A stretch of DNA of 64,000 nt, taken from the NCBI GenBank assembly GCA_902538225.1, contig CACBEF010000004.1:43043-107042 (forward strand), in the 5' to 3' direction. The position numbers were made by a program, and so were the translations under genes. Positions 55,085 through 62,003 of the stretch are shown in pieces. A model generated the notes under the pieces. It saw nothing but the letters and a program-made list of their open reading frames with translations, did no database searches and was not told the origin of the DNA. Within the stretch, counting starts at the first letter, position 1. Each line of letters starts with the position of its first letter. The stretch comes from an uncultured Prochlorococcus sp. GTDB lineage: Bacteria; Cyanobacteriota; Cyanobacteriia; PCC-6307; Cyanobiaceae.

Positions 55085-56407
55085 TTATATTATTAACATA
55101 AAAAATATAAGAGGAGCAGCAAATCTTACAAATGTTTTTCTAATAATATCTATATTATTTGCAATTTCTAACTTCTTTATCTCAGGAGGATATTTCAATA
55201 TCACTTTGTCATATACATCAAGATTTTGGGTTTTGTTAATATTTTTCCATGGTTCATCTTTATCTTCAGACTTCTTGTACCACTTCCAAAAATAATTTAT
55301 TATCCTATCCTCTCCCAATAATTTTATTTCATCCTTACTTATAAATCCCATATCGTGATTATATGTTTGTGTTTTTAAAATCATATAATCCTCATCGAAT
55401 ATCTTATAAAAAATCTTTCTTTGAGTCTCTTTAAATAATAATAGATTATTAAGCAGTTTATTTTGTAGAAATTTCCTGTAGTGTCTCACTATCACTCTTG
55501 CTTTGTTGTTTCCTAGAGGGATATGATCTAAAACTTGTAAATATCTTGATGAGGAAGGATCACCTTTGTAAATTAATATCCTTCCTGGAGGTATGTATTT
55601 TATCCGAATAAATTCTTTTGTAGGGTCATTTTTGTAATAATAAATACTTTCAATGTATTTGGGATTAATATTAATTTTCTGGTTAAAACTAACTAATACG
55701 TTTTTATTCACATCTTTATCTGGTATTGTATCGCCATGAACCCAAAAGATATGAAGGATATCTAGGTGATTTTCAATAATTCTTGACCAATCACATTTGA
55801 AGTCGACTAATACCTCCTCAAAGACATAATCCTTATGTGAAAAACCATTTTCATATAATTCGTAGTTACTTATAGGTGTATCTTCACTTATATTATTTAA
55901 ATCAGTCTCAGATTTTTTAGAAAAATGCACAAAAATATATCCATTTTTTTCTGAAGTTTTATATTGAGATAAATGAATTCTTTTGGCGTAGTTATCGTAG
56001 TTATTATCAACTATATGGCGACATGTTATTCTGTCGAGATTTTGGCAACTTCCTCCAGATGAAAACTTAGCTCCATGATATGGGCAGGTTATTACTCCAT
56101 CTGATAATGTCCCTCCAAAAAAGGAGGCCCCTCTATGTGGACAAATATTTTTAATGCACCTAACGTTTTTATTTTCATCTCTATAAAGAACAAGAGGCTC
56201 ATCATAGAGTGAAAAATAATATAGCTTATTTTTTTTTAGTTCTTTAGAGGGACAAATTGCATACCAACCAAATAAACCTATATTTAATTCTTTTTGATTT
56301 TCTCTAATATCAAACGAGTCAATTTTTACTACCGTTCCTTTTTTAAATGGCTTAAGAACGGTATTAAAGTCTTTTGATTTAAAAAAATTAATTTGTCTGT
56401 TTTCCAT
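55085..56407 (-). CDS. Rieske non-haem iron oxygenase, pheophorbide a oxygenase-like
   Basis: This 440-residue protein has a Rieske [2Fe-2S] motif CPHRGASF (89-96) and CPYHGAKF (108-115). The mononuclear iron site follows as Asp216, His219 and His224 in HLDILHIFWVH. A C-terminal hydrophobic helix AAPLIFFMLII anchors it. Length and layout match the PaO/CAO/Tic55/PTC52 group, membrane oxygenases of tetrapyrroles. The actual substrate, which may be a chlorophyll derivative or heme, is not known. It heads a three-gene unit, and iron-responsive neighbours suggest iron salvage or pigment turnover. Confidence 0.88.
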   Translation of the reverse strand: MENRQINFFKSKDFNTVLKPFKKGTVVKIDSFDIRENQKELNIGLFGWYAICPSKELKKNKLYYFSLYDEPLVLYRDENKNVRCIKNICPHRGASFFGGTLSDGVITCPYHGAKFSSGGSCQNLDRITCRHIVDNNYDNYAKRIHLSQYKTSEKNGYIFVHFSKKSETDLNNISEDTPISNYELYENGFSHKDYVFEEVLVDFKCDWSRIIENHLDILHIFWVHGDTIPDKDVNKNVLVSFNQKININPKYIESIYYYKNDPTKEFIRIKYIPPGRILIYKGDPSSSRYLQVLDHIPLGNNKARVIVRHYRKFLQNKLLNNLLLFKETQRKIFYKIFDEDYMILKTQTYNHDMGFISKDEIKLLGEDRIINYFWKWYKKSEDKDEPWKNINKTQNLDVYDKVILKYPPEIKKLEIANNIDIIRKTFVRFAAPLIFFMLII

Positions 56408-56565
56408 AAATTAATTTCTTTTTTTAAATGACTGTTTATCTTTCGGAACTATAACCCAAGTAAATAATCAATTTCTTATAAAAAGAAAATTCTCTATTAT
56501 TTGTAGCAATAATTATGTAGTTATCGAAAAATATTGAGTCTCTATCGTATCTATGTATCTTTATT

Positions 56566-56760
56566 TCATTTTTTTTGTATCTTTTGTGAATCTTTCAAAT
56601 CTTTTATGTAATCAATAGCATCATCAATATTTTTGTGGAAATTACATTGACCCAAATAACAACCAATAAATCTTAAAAATTTTCTCTTGCCACCACTAAT
56701 TTCATATCTATGTATTGTTCCGCCATCTATAGGAGCATAAATAAGTTCTGGTAGTGCCAT
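56566..56760 (-). CDS. Small hypothetical protein (64 aa)
   Basis: This 64-residue protein has ELIYAPIDGGTIHRYEISGG near the start and a single Cys pair in IGCYLGQCNFH. A basic C-terminus follows. The short repeats of strand-like residues suggest a small beta fold. No family is recognised. It lies alone with the Rieske gene 158 bases downstream on the same strand. The 158-base gap between them shows no further frame I would defend. Confidence 0.55.
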   Translation of the reverse strand: MALPELIYAPIDGGTIHRYEISGGKRKFLRFIGCYLGQCNFHKNIDDAIDYIKDLKDSQKIQKK

Positions 56761-56926
56761 ATTAATTTTGTATTTAATACTTATTTAAAGAATAATTCAT
56801 GTTTAAATACATTTCCATAGCTCAATCCATATATTTAATAATTAATTTACGTATTTTTGGATAATTATTTATTGAATACCCATGTATTATTTGTTATCTA
56901 TTAATTATTGATATGGATTTCTTATT

Positions 56927-57022
56927 ATGCCAAAAGCATTTAGGCGTTTTTTAAAAAAATTACCAAAAAAAATTCAAACTATAAAATACTCATTTAGAGA
57001 ATTTTTATCATCCAAAATATGA
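56927..57022 (+). CDS. Possible 31-residue basic peptide
   Basis: An ATG frame encodes MPKAFRRFLKKLPKKIQTIK and eleven further residues. It is a strongly basic, amphipathic helix-like sequence. It lies in the 368-base region between the 64-residue gene and the 113-residue gene, which otherwise shows nothing convincing. The composition is more biased than expected for chance, but the length is too short for certainty. Confidence 0.35.
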   Translation: MPKAFRRFLKKLPKKIQTIKYSFREFLSSKI

Positions 57023-57128
57023 AATAGCAGTTTTGGTTAATAAATTTTTAATTTCTATAATTTTTGATAAAACATAGCCGGCAGAGTTAAATTTTAAACT
57101 ATATTAAATTTGCAATTTTTGAAATATT

Positions 57129-57470
57129 ATGATCAAAAGGGTTATTGCTATATTCACTTTAACTTTGCTTTTTCTATTTAGTAGTCCAGTTTACTCATTA
57201 GATACTTCTTCTAAAACTCTTGAAAAGTATACTAAAAAGATTTCTAACAAATTCACTAGAACTTACTGCAACACTACCAAATTCGGTATTTCTTATGAAG
57301 GAGCTTTGGCTTTTGCTATTGGAGAGACTAACAAGGAATTTAAAAATAATAAACTTAATAAGTTGATAGATTATTCTCTTCTAAAAAATTCAATAGTTAA
57401 TGATTTAGAAAATAATTGCCAAGTTTATGAGTTTGAAATTAGTAATTTAGAAAATTTAAAATTTGACTAG
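57129..57470 (+). CDS. Secreted hypothetical protein (113 aa)
   Basis: The N-terminal signal peptide is VIAIFTLTLLFLFSSPVYS, with likely cleavage near residue 23. The remainder of about 90 residues is helical and polar, with two Cys (TYCNTT and ENNCQV) that could pair in an oxidising compartment. FAIGETNKEF and DYSLLKNSIVNDL are visible landmarks. No family is recognised. It converges on the small membrane protein at 57.5 kb with 22 bases between. Confidence 0.65.
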   Translation: MIKRVIAIFTLTLLFLFSSPVYSLDTSSKTLEKYTKKISNKFTRTYCNTTKFGISYEGALAFAIGETNKEFKNNKLNKLIDYSLLKNSIVNDLENNCQVYEFEISNLENLKFD

Positions 57471-57492
57471 AAAAATTTAAATTGTTGAAGTT

Positions 57493-57675
57493 TTATTTTT
57501 TACCTATCCAATCATTTGGTTTCTCCATCATCCATTCGAAAACACCCTTAGCATCAAGGTTTTTAGATGCATAAACAAATAAAATTGGAAATATTAAAAT
57601 AACTGCGCCAATAACCGCTAACTCTATTTTTCCGATTCCCATCTCAGATAATGTTAAGGCAAAATAATTAGTCAT
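57493..57675 (-). CDS. Single-span small membrane protein (60 aa)
   Basis: One membrane helix (about residues 17-35, IELAVIGAVILIFPILFVYA) is followed by an aromatic, acidic tail SKNLDAKGVFEWMMEKPNDW. The form resembles small thylakoid subunits, but no known photosystem or cytochrome subunit matches. The clear helix and amphipathic tail suggest a real gene. Its upstream region 57676-57837 is AT-rich and probably a divergent promoter. Confidence 0.65.
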   Translation of the reverse strand: MTNYFALTLSEMGIGKIELAVIGAVILIFPILFVYASKNLDAKGVFEWMMEKPNDWIGKK

Positions 57676-57837
57676 TATATTTATCGATTTAAAATTATAT
57701 CTACATAATTTACAAAAAATTTTAATTTTTTCACTTCTTTATAAAAAAACTTAATTGTTTTAAGTGAAATATTTGTATAAAGTACCTATTTTATTGATCA
57801 AGATTTTTTAATAATTTAAATAATATAATTCTGTTAG

Positions 57838-57987
57838 ATGGTTATGAATCATGAAATTATTATTTTCACACCTATTCTTGCAGTATTGATTGGATTTACA
57901 GCTTTTACAATTTTAAAAAAAAGAAAGAGATCAGCTAAAAGTATTTATAAATTAATAGATGATTTAGAAAAAAAATACATATATTAA
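57838..57987 (+). CDS. Small single-span membrane protein (49 aa)
   Basis: An ATG frame encodes 49 residues: a short polar N-terminus, a membrane helix IIIFTPILAVLIGFTAFTIL, and a basic then acidic C-terminal helix (KKRKRSAKSIYKLIDDLEKK). The stop-transfer pattern (hydrophobic helix followed by Lys/Arg) gives an N-out orientation by the positive-inside rule. No family is recognised. It is divergent from the 60-residue membrane gene. Confidence 0.55.
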   Translation: MVMNHEIIIFTPILAVLIGFTAFTILKKRKRSAKSIYKLIDDLEKKYIY

Positions 57988-58009
57988 TCTTTTTTATGGA
58001 AAAAAAAGA

Positions 58010-58306
58010 TTATTCAAATTCTATCCCAACTTCTTCTTTTAAATCTCTATCTAAATCTGGAAGATGAGGTTCAACCCAATGATCTTTGTTATCAATACCT
58101 GCTGCATTTACATAATTCATAATGTGTTGATCCACTTGCTTGTAAAGATCATGCAAATTTAAATCCATACGAATATCATGTGCAATTTCAGAGACTTGTT
58201 GTTCTGTTAGACAATGATCTGGATGAAGTAAATCACAACATGGGATTCTCTTCTCAATCAATTCATTTAGATTGATTTTTATTTCGTAATCTTGATGGAC
58301 AGTCAT
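58010..58306 (-). CDS. Acidic hypothetical protein (98 aa)
   Basis: This soluble, acidic protein has ELIEKRIPCCDLLHPDHCLT near the start, which clusters three Cys and two His in 17 residues and could bind a metal. EIAHDIRMDLNLHDLYKQVD is helical. No membrane segment and no known family. It is convergent with the 49-residue membrane protein, 22 bases apart. Confidence 0.65.
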   Translation of the reverse strand: MTVHQDYEIKINLNELIEKRIPCCDLLHPDHCLTEQQVSEIAHDIRMDLNLHDLYKQVDQHIMNYVNAAGIDNKDHWVEPHLPDLDRDLKEEVGIEFE

Positions 58307-58399
58307 TGAATTTATAACTTTATTATTATTCTAATTATGTTTAAGGTTTTGTATATCTTTAGTCAAGAAACAAAGTTCTTTAATGCATATACAGTAATT

Positions 58400-58555
58400 T
58401 TAAATAAATAGATCTTCCAAATCTTTATACAAATCATCATTCTCTTTTTGGTTTTCTAGATGGTCATGGTGATCTAGTGAGATTTCTTTTTTTGAGGTGT
58501 AGAAAAGATATCCAAGGGCTCCTAAAAGTAAGGTTGTTGGAAAAATCATTAGCAT
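58400..58555 (-). CDS. Small single-span membrane protein (51 aa)
   Basis: An ATG frame encodes 51 residues: a short membrane helix MIFPTTLLLGALGYLFY, then a polar acidic tail with an HHDH cluster (SLDHHDHLENQ) and DLYKDLEDLF. The His cluster could bind metal. No family is recognised. It lies 93 bases upstream of the 98-residue acidic gene on the same strand. Divergent from the 132-residue gene over 70 bases. Confidence 0.55.
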   Translation of the reverse strand: MLMIFPTTLLLGALGYLFYTSKKEISLDHHDHLENQKENDDLYKDLEDLFI

Positions 58556-58625
58556 TTAATTGACTTATAATGAATATAGTGCAACACTTATTACAGTCAA
58601 GTGCTGAACTTTAATTAATTTTTAA

Positions 58626-59024
58626 ATGCCTACCAAGAAAAAAAGAGTTGGTTTTATTCCTAGAGAAGATGTTATGAGAATAATTAACAAGTTGAGCATA
58701 GAGAACAATTTAAGTAATTCAAAAATAATAAGTATTTTGGTAGAAGAAGCACTTTCTATCAGAGGTATATTTAATAAAAAAAATGGTAAAGTAACTCAAG
58801 CATATCAAGAGAATAACTATAATTCACAAACCTTATCTGATAATTCCCCTAGCTTTATAGATAATGAAGAATTCTCAATTGATACTATATTAGGAAATCA
58901 TTTTAGTCCTGATCAATCAAGCCATTTAAATAAACCAAATCGGGAGGCTTTTGACTTGCAAACTTATAAAAAGTTTTTATTATTTCTTAAATTCCAAGAA
59001 ATGATGGAAAAATATAAAAATTAA
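58626..59024 (+). CDS. Possible ribbon-helix-helix protein (132 aa)
   Basis: The first 48 residues read KKKRVGFIPREDVMRIINKL, then ENNLSNSKIISILVEEAL: a basic strand followed by two helices, the layout of MetJ/Arc/CopG-type DNA-binding domains. The remaining 85 residues are Asn/Ser-rich and probably flexible, ending in a helix FLLFLKFQEMMEKYK. The assignment is by pattern only. No toxin-like partner frame is adjacent. The upstream spacer has AT-rich promoter-like sequence. Confidence 0.6.
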   Translation: MPTKKKRVGFIPREDVMRIINKLSIENNLSNSKIISILVEEALSIRGIFNKKNGKVTQAYQENNYNSQTLSDNSPSFIDNEEFSIDTILGNHFSPDQSSHLNKPNREAFDLQTYKKFLLFLKFQEMMEKYKN

Positions 59025-59152
59025 ATAGTGTTGCTAAGTGCAGTACTGTACGTTAAAGTTAATTTGTATTTATGGGAGATTTCATATTAGAAATTATTTA
59101 TCACCATTTAAAAAAAACATAAATTCAATTTATTCATAAAATATTTATTCCT

Positions 59153-59467
59153 ATGAATTCATCTCTCCCATTTTTATCTGTAAATCTCCTCCCTCCAGAA
59201 AAGTTATATTGTAATTTTAGTTATTGGAGTTCCTTGTTCTCTCAGGATATGCAAATTTTATGGGACAGAGCACATGGAGTACCTTTAGAAAAACTGCCAA
59301 AAGGGGTTTCTGATATGATTTTCCCTTATTTATTGCTAGCACTCTCAGACTATAAGACTTCGCAAATAAATAAAATGAATGGAATAGGATTAGACAATCT
59401 ATTAAGCCTTTGGTTTGATAAGTACTTATTAAATAAAAATGGTTACTTCGAATTAATTAAAAAATAA
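59153..59467 (+). CDS. Hypothetical protein (104 aa)
   Basis: This 104-residue protein is rich in aromatic and hydrophobic residues (YCNFSYWSSLFSQDMQILWD, DMIFPYLLLALSDY) without a clear membrane helix. No family is recognised. The upstream 128 bases contain GCAGTACTGTACGTT, a near-palindrome around GTAC, of unclear meaning. The gene belongs to the microprotein-rich stretch; the gap of about 130 bases downstream shows nothing else. Confidence 0.6.
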   Translation: MNSSLPFLSVNLLPPEKLYCNFSYWSSLFSQDMQILWDRAHGVPLEKLPKGVSDMIFPYLLLALSDYKTSQINKMNGIGLDNLLSLWFDKYLLNKNGYFELIKK

Positions 59468-59597
59468 TATTATTCAAAATTAGCTATTATTATCAATTTT
59501 GATTCCTATAAAAATTCATTGCGTTTAAGAATTTTTTAAGTGATCCTTTCTGAATTGGCACATCAATAGTCTTGCTATAAATATATTAAATGGTTTG

Positions 59598-59693
59598 ATG
59601 ATGAATTCTTTAAATGTTTTTTTAGCAAATATGTTCATTTTTGTTTTGATAATGATAATTATGAGAGATATAAAATTAAGAAAAGCTAGATAA
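59598..59693 (+). CDS. Possible 31-residue hydrophobic peptide
   Basis: An ATG frame encodes MMNSLNVFLANMFIFVLIMI and eleven more residues ending in basic KLRKAR: a single helix with a positive tail. Its stop is directly followed by the ATG of the next small frame (TAA then ATG, no gap). A Fur-like sequence lies inside it at 59648-59666. It may be translated, or the region may be regulatory; both are open. Confidence 0.3.
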   Translation: MMNSLNVFLANMFIFVLIMIIMRDIKLRKAR

Positions 59694-59765
59694 ATGAAAT
59701 TTAATTCAAAAACCCTAAGCTTGATATTAAATCTGTTATTTTGCTTGTTTATTTTTATTATTTAA
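59694..59765 (+). CDS. Possible 23-residue hydrophobic peptide
   Basis: An ATG frame of 23 residues begins directly after the stop of the 31-residue frame and encodes a polar start MKFNSKTLSL and a fully hydrophobic helix ending LFIFII. Two tiny hydrophobic frames joined end to end resemble type I toxin or small-membrane-peptide arrangements, but there is no antisense evidence. Chance is possible in AT-rich DNA. Confidence 0.25.
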   Translation: MKFNSKTLSLILNLLFCLFIFII

Positions 59766-59833
59766 TTTTTTAGTCTTTATTCATTAATTTTTTAGTCTTT
59801 ATTCATTAATTTTTAAAAAATTAAAAAATTAAT
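59764..59833. repeat. 22-bp tandem repeat followed by AT-only inverted repeat
   Basis: Two exact 22-bp copies (59764-59785 and 59786-59807) with core TTTAGTCTTTATTC are followed by a seven-base start of a third copy (59808-59814). An inverted repeat ATTAATTTTT (59805-59814) and AAAAATTAAT (59824-59833) overlaps the end. It fills the gap between the hydrophobic frames and the 57-residue gene. It may be slipped-strand expansion, a terminator-like element or a binding-site array. Confidence 0.85.
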
Positions 59834-59894
59834 ATTCAAATTTGGTTGACTTTTGTTGTTAATGCGATGATAATGGCAAAAATTATTTTTAATT

Positions 59895-60068
59895 GTGAAT
59901 CTTCTTTCAGAAACTTTTGATGATTTTGTTGATGATCTACTCTCATCAGATATTGATTTGTTGAAAGGGGAACTTGATTTTCTGGTTATGCAACATTTAT
60001 TTAATTCTATAGATTTGAAGCGTATTAATAAAACTGAAATTAAAGATAACGAGTCATTAGCTGCTTAA
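59895..60068 (+). CDS. Small acidic hypothetical protein (57 aa)
   Basis: A GTG-start frame encodes 57 residues, acidic and helical, with LSETFDDFVDDLLSSDIDLL and FLVMQHLFNSIDL. The composition and amphipathic pattern favour a real small protein. No family is recognised. The following 36-residue frame starts six bases after its stop, so the two are likely co-transcribed. Confidence 0.5.
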   Translation: MNLLSETFDDFVDDLLSSDIDLLKGELDFLVMQHLFNSIDLKRINKTEIKDNESLAA

Positions 60069-60074
60069 TTTTTT

Positions 60075-60185
60075 ATGAAATTTTTTTATGAAAAGTTTTG
60101 GGTCCCAGTTTTTGGTTATATTTTATCAAAATTTGTTTTTTTAATAGAAGGTAAAAAGCAAGATTCTAAGAATAAAAAAAAATAG
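60075..60185 (+). CDS. Small membrane-associated protein (36 aa)
   Basis: An ATG frame of 36 residues has an aromatic hydrophobic segment FWVPVFGYILSKFVFLI followed by a very basic tail (GKKQDSKNKKK). This is a typical single-span or monotopic microprotein with positive tail. No family is recognised. It lies six bases after the acidic 57-residue gene, and opposite charge of the two products suggests they might interact (inference). Confidence 0.5.
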   Translation: MKFFYEKFWVPVFGYILSKFVFLIEGKKQDSKNKKK

Positions 60186-60326
60186 ATTAATTACTTTTTA
60201 TCTTTATAAGGTATTTTTAATTACATAATTTAAGCAAATATATTTTGATAACAACAAAAGTTGTGCTTTAAATCTACGAATACATGCATGGTTGAAATAT
60301 ACATAATTGCTTTTTAGCAAATTAAA

Positions 60327-60506
60327 ATGAACAAAAATAATGTCTTGAAGCCATATACAGTGCATTACCGTGATTTTCAAAATATAAGATTAGAAAATTG
60401 TTTTTATGCTTTTGACGCTTACGAGGCTAGAACACTAGCAATGGAATTTAATAAGTATATTAATGAGCATCCAAACAGTATAGACCTTATAAGATGCGAA
60501 AAATGA
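60327..60506 (+). CDS. Small hypothetical protein (59 aa)
   Basis: An ATG frame of 59 residues encodes VLKPYTVHYRDFQNIRLENC, then CFYAFDAYEARTLAMEFNKY. It is soluble with a mixed alpha/beta pattern. FDAYEARTLAMEF resembles a short helix seen in small conserved marine picocyanobacterial proteins, but I cannot name the family. It converges on urtE with 34 bases between. A 141-base spacer before it shows no other feature. Confidence 0.6.
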   Translation: MNKNNVLKPYTVHYRDFQNIRLENCFYAFDAYEARTLAMEFNKYINEHPNSIDLIRCEK

Positions 60507-60540
60507 TTAAAGATTTTTATTAATTTAAAATAATAATCTA

Positions 60541-61251
60541 TTAAACACTCAGGAATTTATCAATAACCGCTTGACTTAACTCACTAGTGTTTCCGCTTGC
60601 AACAATACCTCCGCGTTGCATCGCATAATATCTATTGGCTTGTCTTACAAAATGCAAATGTTGTTCAACTAATAAAACACCAATTCCTGTATCTCTAATT
60701 ATCTGGTTAATTGCATTTTCAATATCTAAAACTATATTAGGCTGAATGCCTTCCGTTGGTTCGTCAAGTAATAGAAGTTGAGGTTTGCCTAGCAATGCTC
60801 TTGCAATGGCTAATTGCTGTTGTTGTCCTCCACTAAGATCTCCTCCTTTCCTTTGAAGAAAATCTTTTAGGATTGGGAAGAGATTATAGATAAATGGATC
60901 TATTTTCTTGTTCTTAGATAATCCACCTGGTAGAGACTCCATTCCTAACATAAGATTCTCTTCAACTGATAGGTATGGAATAATTTCTCTCCCTTGAGGA
61001 ACGTAAGCCATTCCTTTTCTAGCCCTCTGATGAGGTGCTTTTCTGTTGATATTTTCACCAATCAAAAAGATATCGCCTTTTTTTTGTTTTAACAAACCAA
61101 TTAGTGATTTCAATAAAGTTGTTTTGCCAACTCCATTTCTTCCAATCAAACAAACCATTTCTCCTGATTTAACATTTAAATCTACATCTCTAAGAATATG
61201 ACTCTCGCCATAATAAGTATTTAAGGATTTTATTTCGAGTAAATTTTCCAT
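60541..61251 (-). CDS. urtE: Urea ABC transporter ATP-binding protein UrtE
   Basis: This 236-residue branched-chain/urea-type ATPase has Walker A GRNGVGKTTLLKSLIG, signature DLSGGQQQQLAIARAL, Walker B LLLDEPTEGIQP and H-loop VLLVEQHLHF. It belongs to the LivF-like group. It is the last of the urtBCDE genes here, two bases after urtD. Together with UrtA (outside the window) it imports urea, a nitrogen source for picocyanobacteria; expression is usually controlled by NtcA. Confidence 0.95.
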   Translation of the reverse strand: MENLLEIKSLNTYYGESHILRDVDLNVKSGEMVCLIGRNGVGKTTLLKSLIGLLKQKKGDIFLIGENINRKAPHQRARKGMAYVPQGREIIPYLSVEENLMLGMESLPGGLSKNKKIDPFIYNLFPILKDFLQRKGGDLSGGQQQQLAIARALLGKPQLLLLDEPTEGIQPNIVLDIENAINQIIRDTGIGVLLVEQHLHFVRQANRYYAMQRGGIVASGNTSELSQAVIDKFLSV

Positions 61252-61253
61252 AA

Positions 61254-62003
61254 CTAATCCTCAGGTCTTCCTAAATAAACATCAATAACTTTTTTGTCTT
61301 TTTGTATGGTTTCCATCGTTCCCTCACATAATACTGTGCCCTGATTTAATACTGAAACATTGCTATCAAGTCTCCTTATAAATTCCATATCGTGATCAAT
61401 TACCACTACTGTATTTTCTCCTGATAAAGATTTTAATAAATCAGCTGTAAGATCAGTTTCTTCATCAGTCAAACCGGCAACAGGTTCATCTACTAACATT
61501 AAATCTGGCTTCTGTCCCACTAACATGGCTATCTCGAGCCATTGTTTTTGGCCATGTGATAAAGATCCAGCTTTAGAATCAACTTTTTGAGCTAAATTAA
61601 CAATCTTCATAAGACGATCAATCTCATTAAGCTGCTCATCCTTAATACTTTTATTTATAAGGTTTAAGGGACTTTTAGGAGTTGTCACCGATATTTCAAG
61701 ATTTTCTTTAACTGTTAGATTTTCAAAGATTCTTGGACTTTGGAACTTTCTTCCAACACCAAGTCGGGCTATTTTATGCTCCTTTCTACCTACTAATGAT
61801 TTCCCTTTAAAAATTACCTCACCATTTGTTGGCTTAACCTTTCCAGTGATTACATCAAGAAATGTTGTTTTACCTGCGCCATTTGGTCCTATTACAGCTC
61901 TTAATTCTCCTTTCTTTAAATTTAAATTAAGTTTGTTAAGAGCTAAAAAACCCTCGAAACTAACAGTAATATCTATTAAATTAAGAAGATCTTTATTATT
62001 CAT
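61254..62003 (-). CDS. urtD: Urea ABC transporter ATP-binding protein UrtD
   Basis: This 249-residue LivG-like ATPase has Walker A GPNGAGKTTFLDVITG, VGRKFQSPRIFENLTV, signature SLSHGQKQWLEIAML (SHGQ), Walker B LMLVDEPVAGLTD and H-loop VVVIDHDMEF. The SHGQKQWLEI form is diagnostic of UrtD. Its ATG overlaps the urtC stop by eight bases, so urtC and urtD are coupled. Confidence 0.96.
   Translation of the reverse strand: MNNKDLLNLIDITVSFEGFLALNKLNLNLKKGELRAVIGPNGAGKTTFLDVITGKVKPTNGEVIFKGKSLVGRKEHKIARLGVGRKFQSPRIFENLTVKENLEISVTTPKSPLNLINKSIKDEQLNEIDRLMKIVNLAQKVDSKAGSLSHGQKQWLEIAMLVGQKPDLMLVDEPVAGLTDEETDLTADLLKSLSGENTVVVIDHDMEFIRRLDSNVSVLNQGTVLCEGTMETIQKDKKVIDVYLGRPED

Noticed and set aside
59025..59152. 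LexA-like site around GCAGTACTGTAC
   Set aside because: Spacing of the GTAC halves does not fit the cyanobacterial LexA consensus as I know it; kept only as a note in the 104-residue gene entry.
59874..59921. 15-residue ATG frame overlapping the 57-residue gene
   Set aside because: Too short, overlaps a better frame and has no compositional signal.
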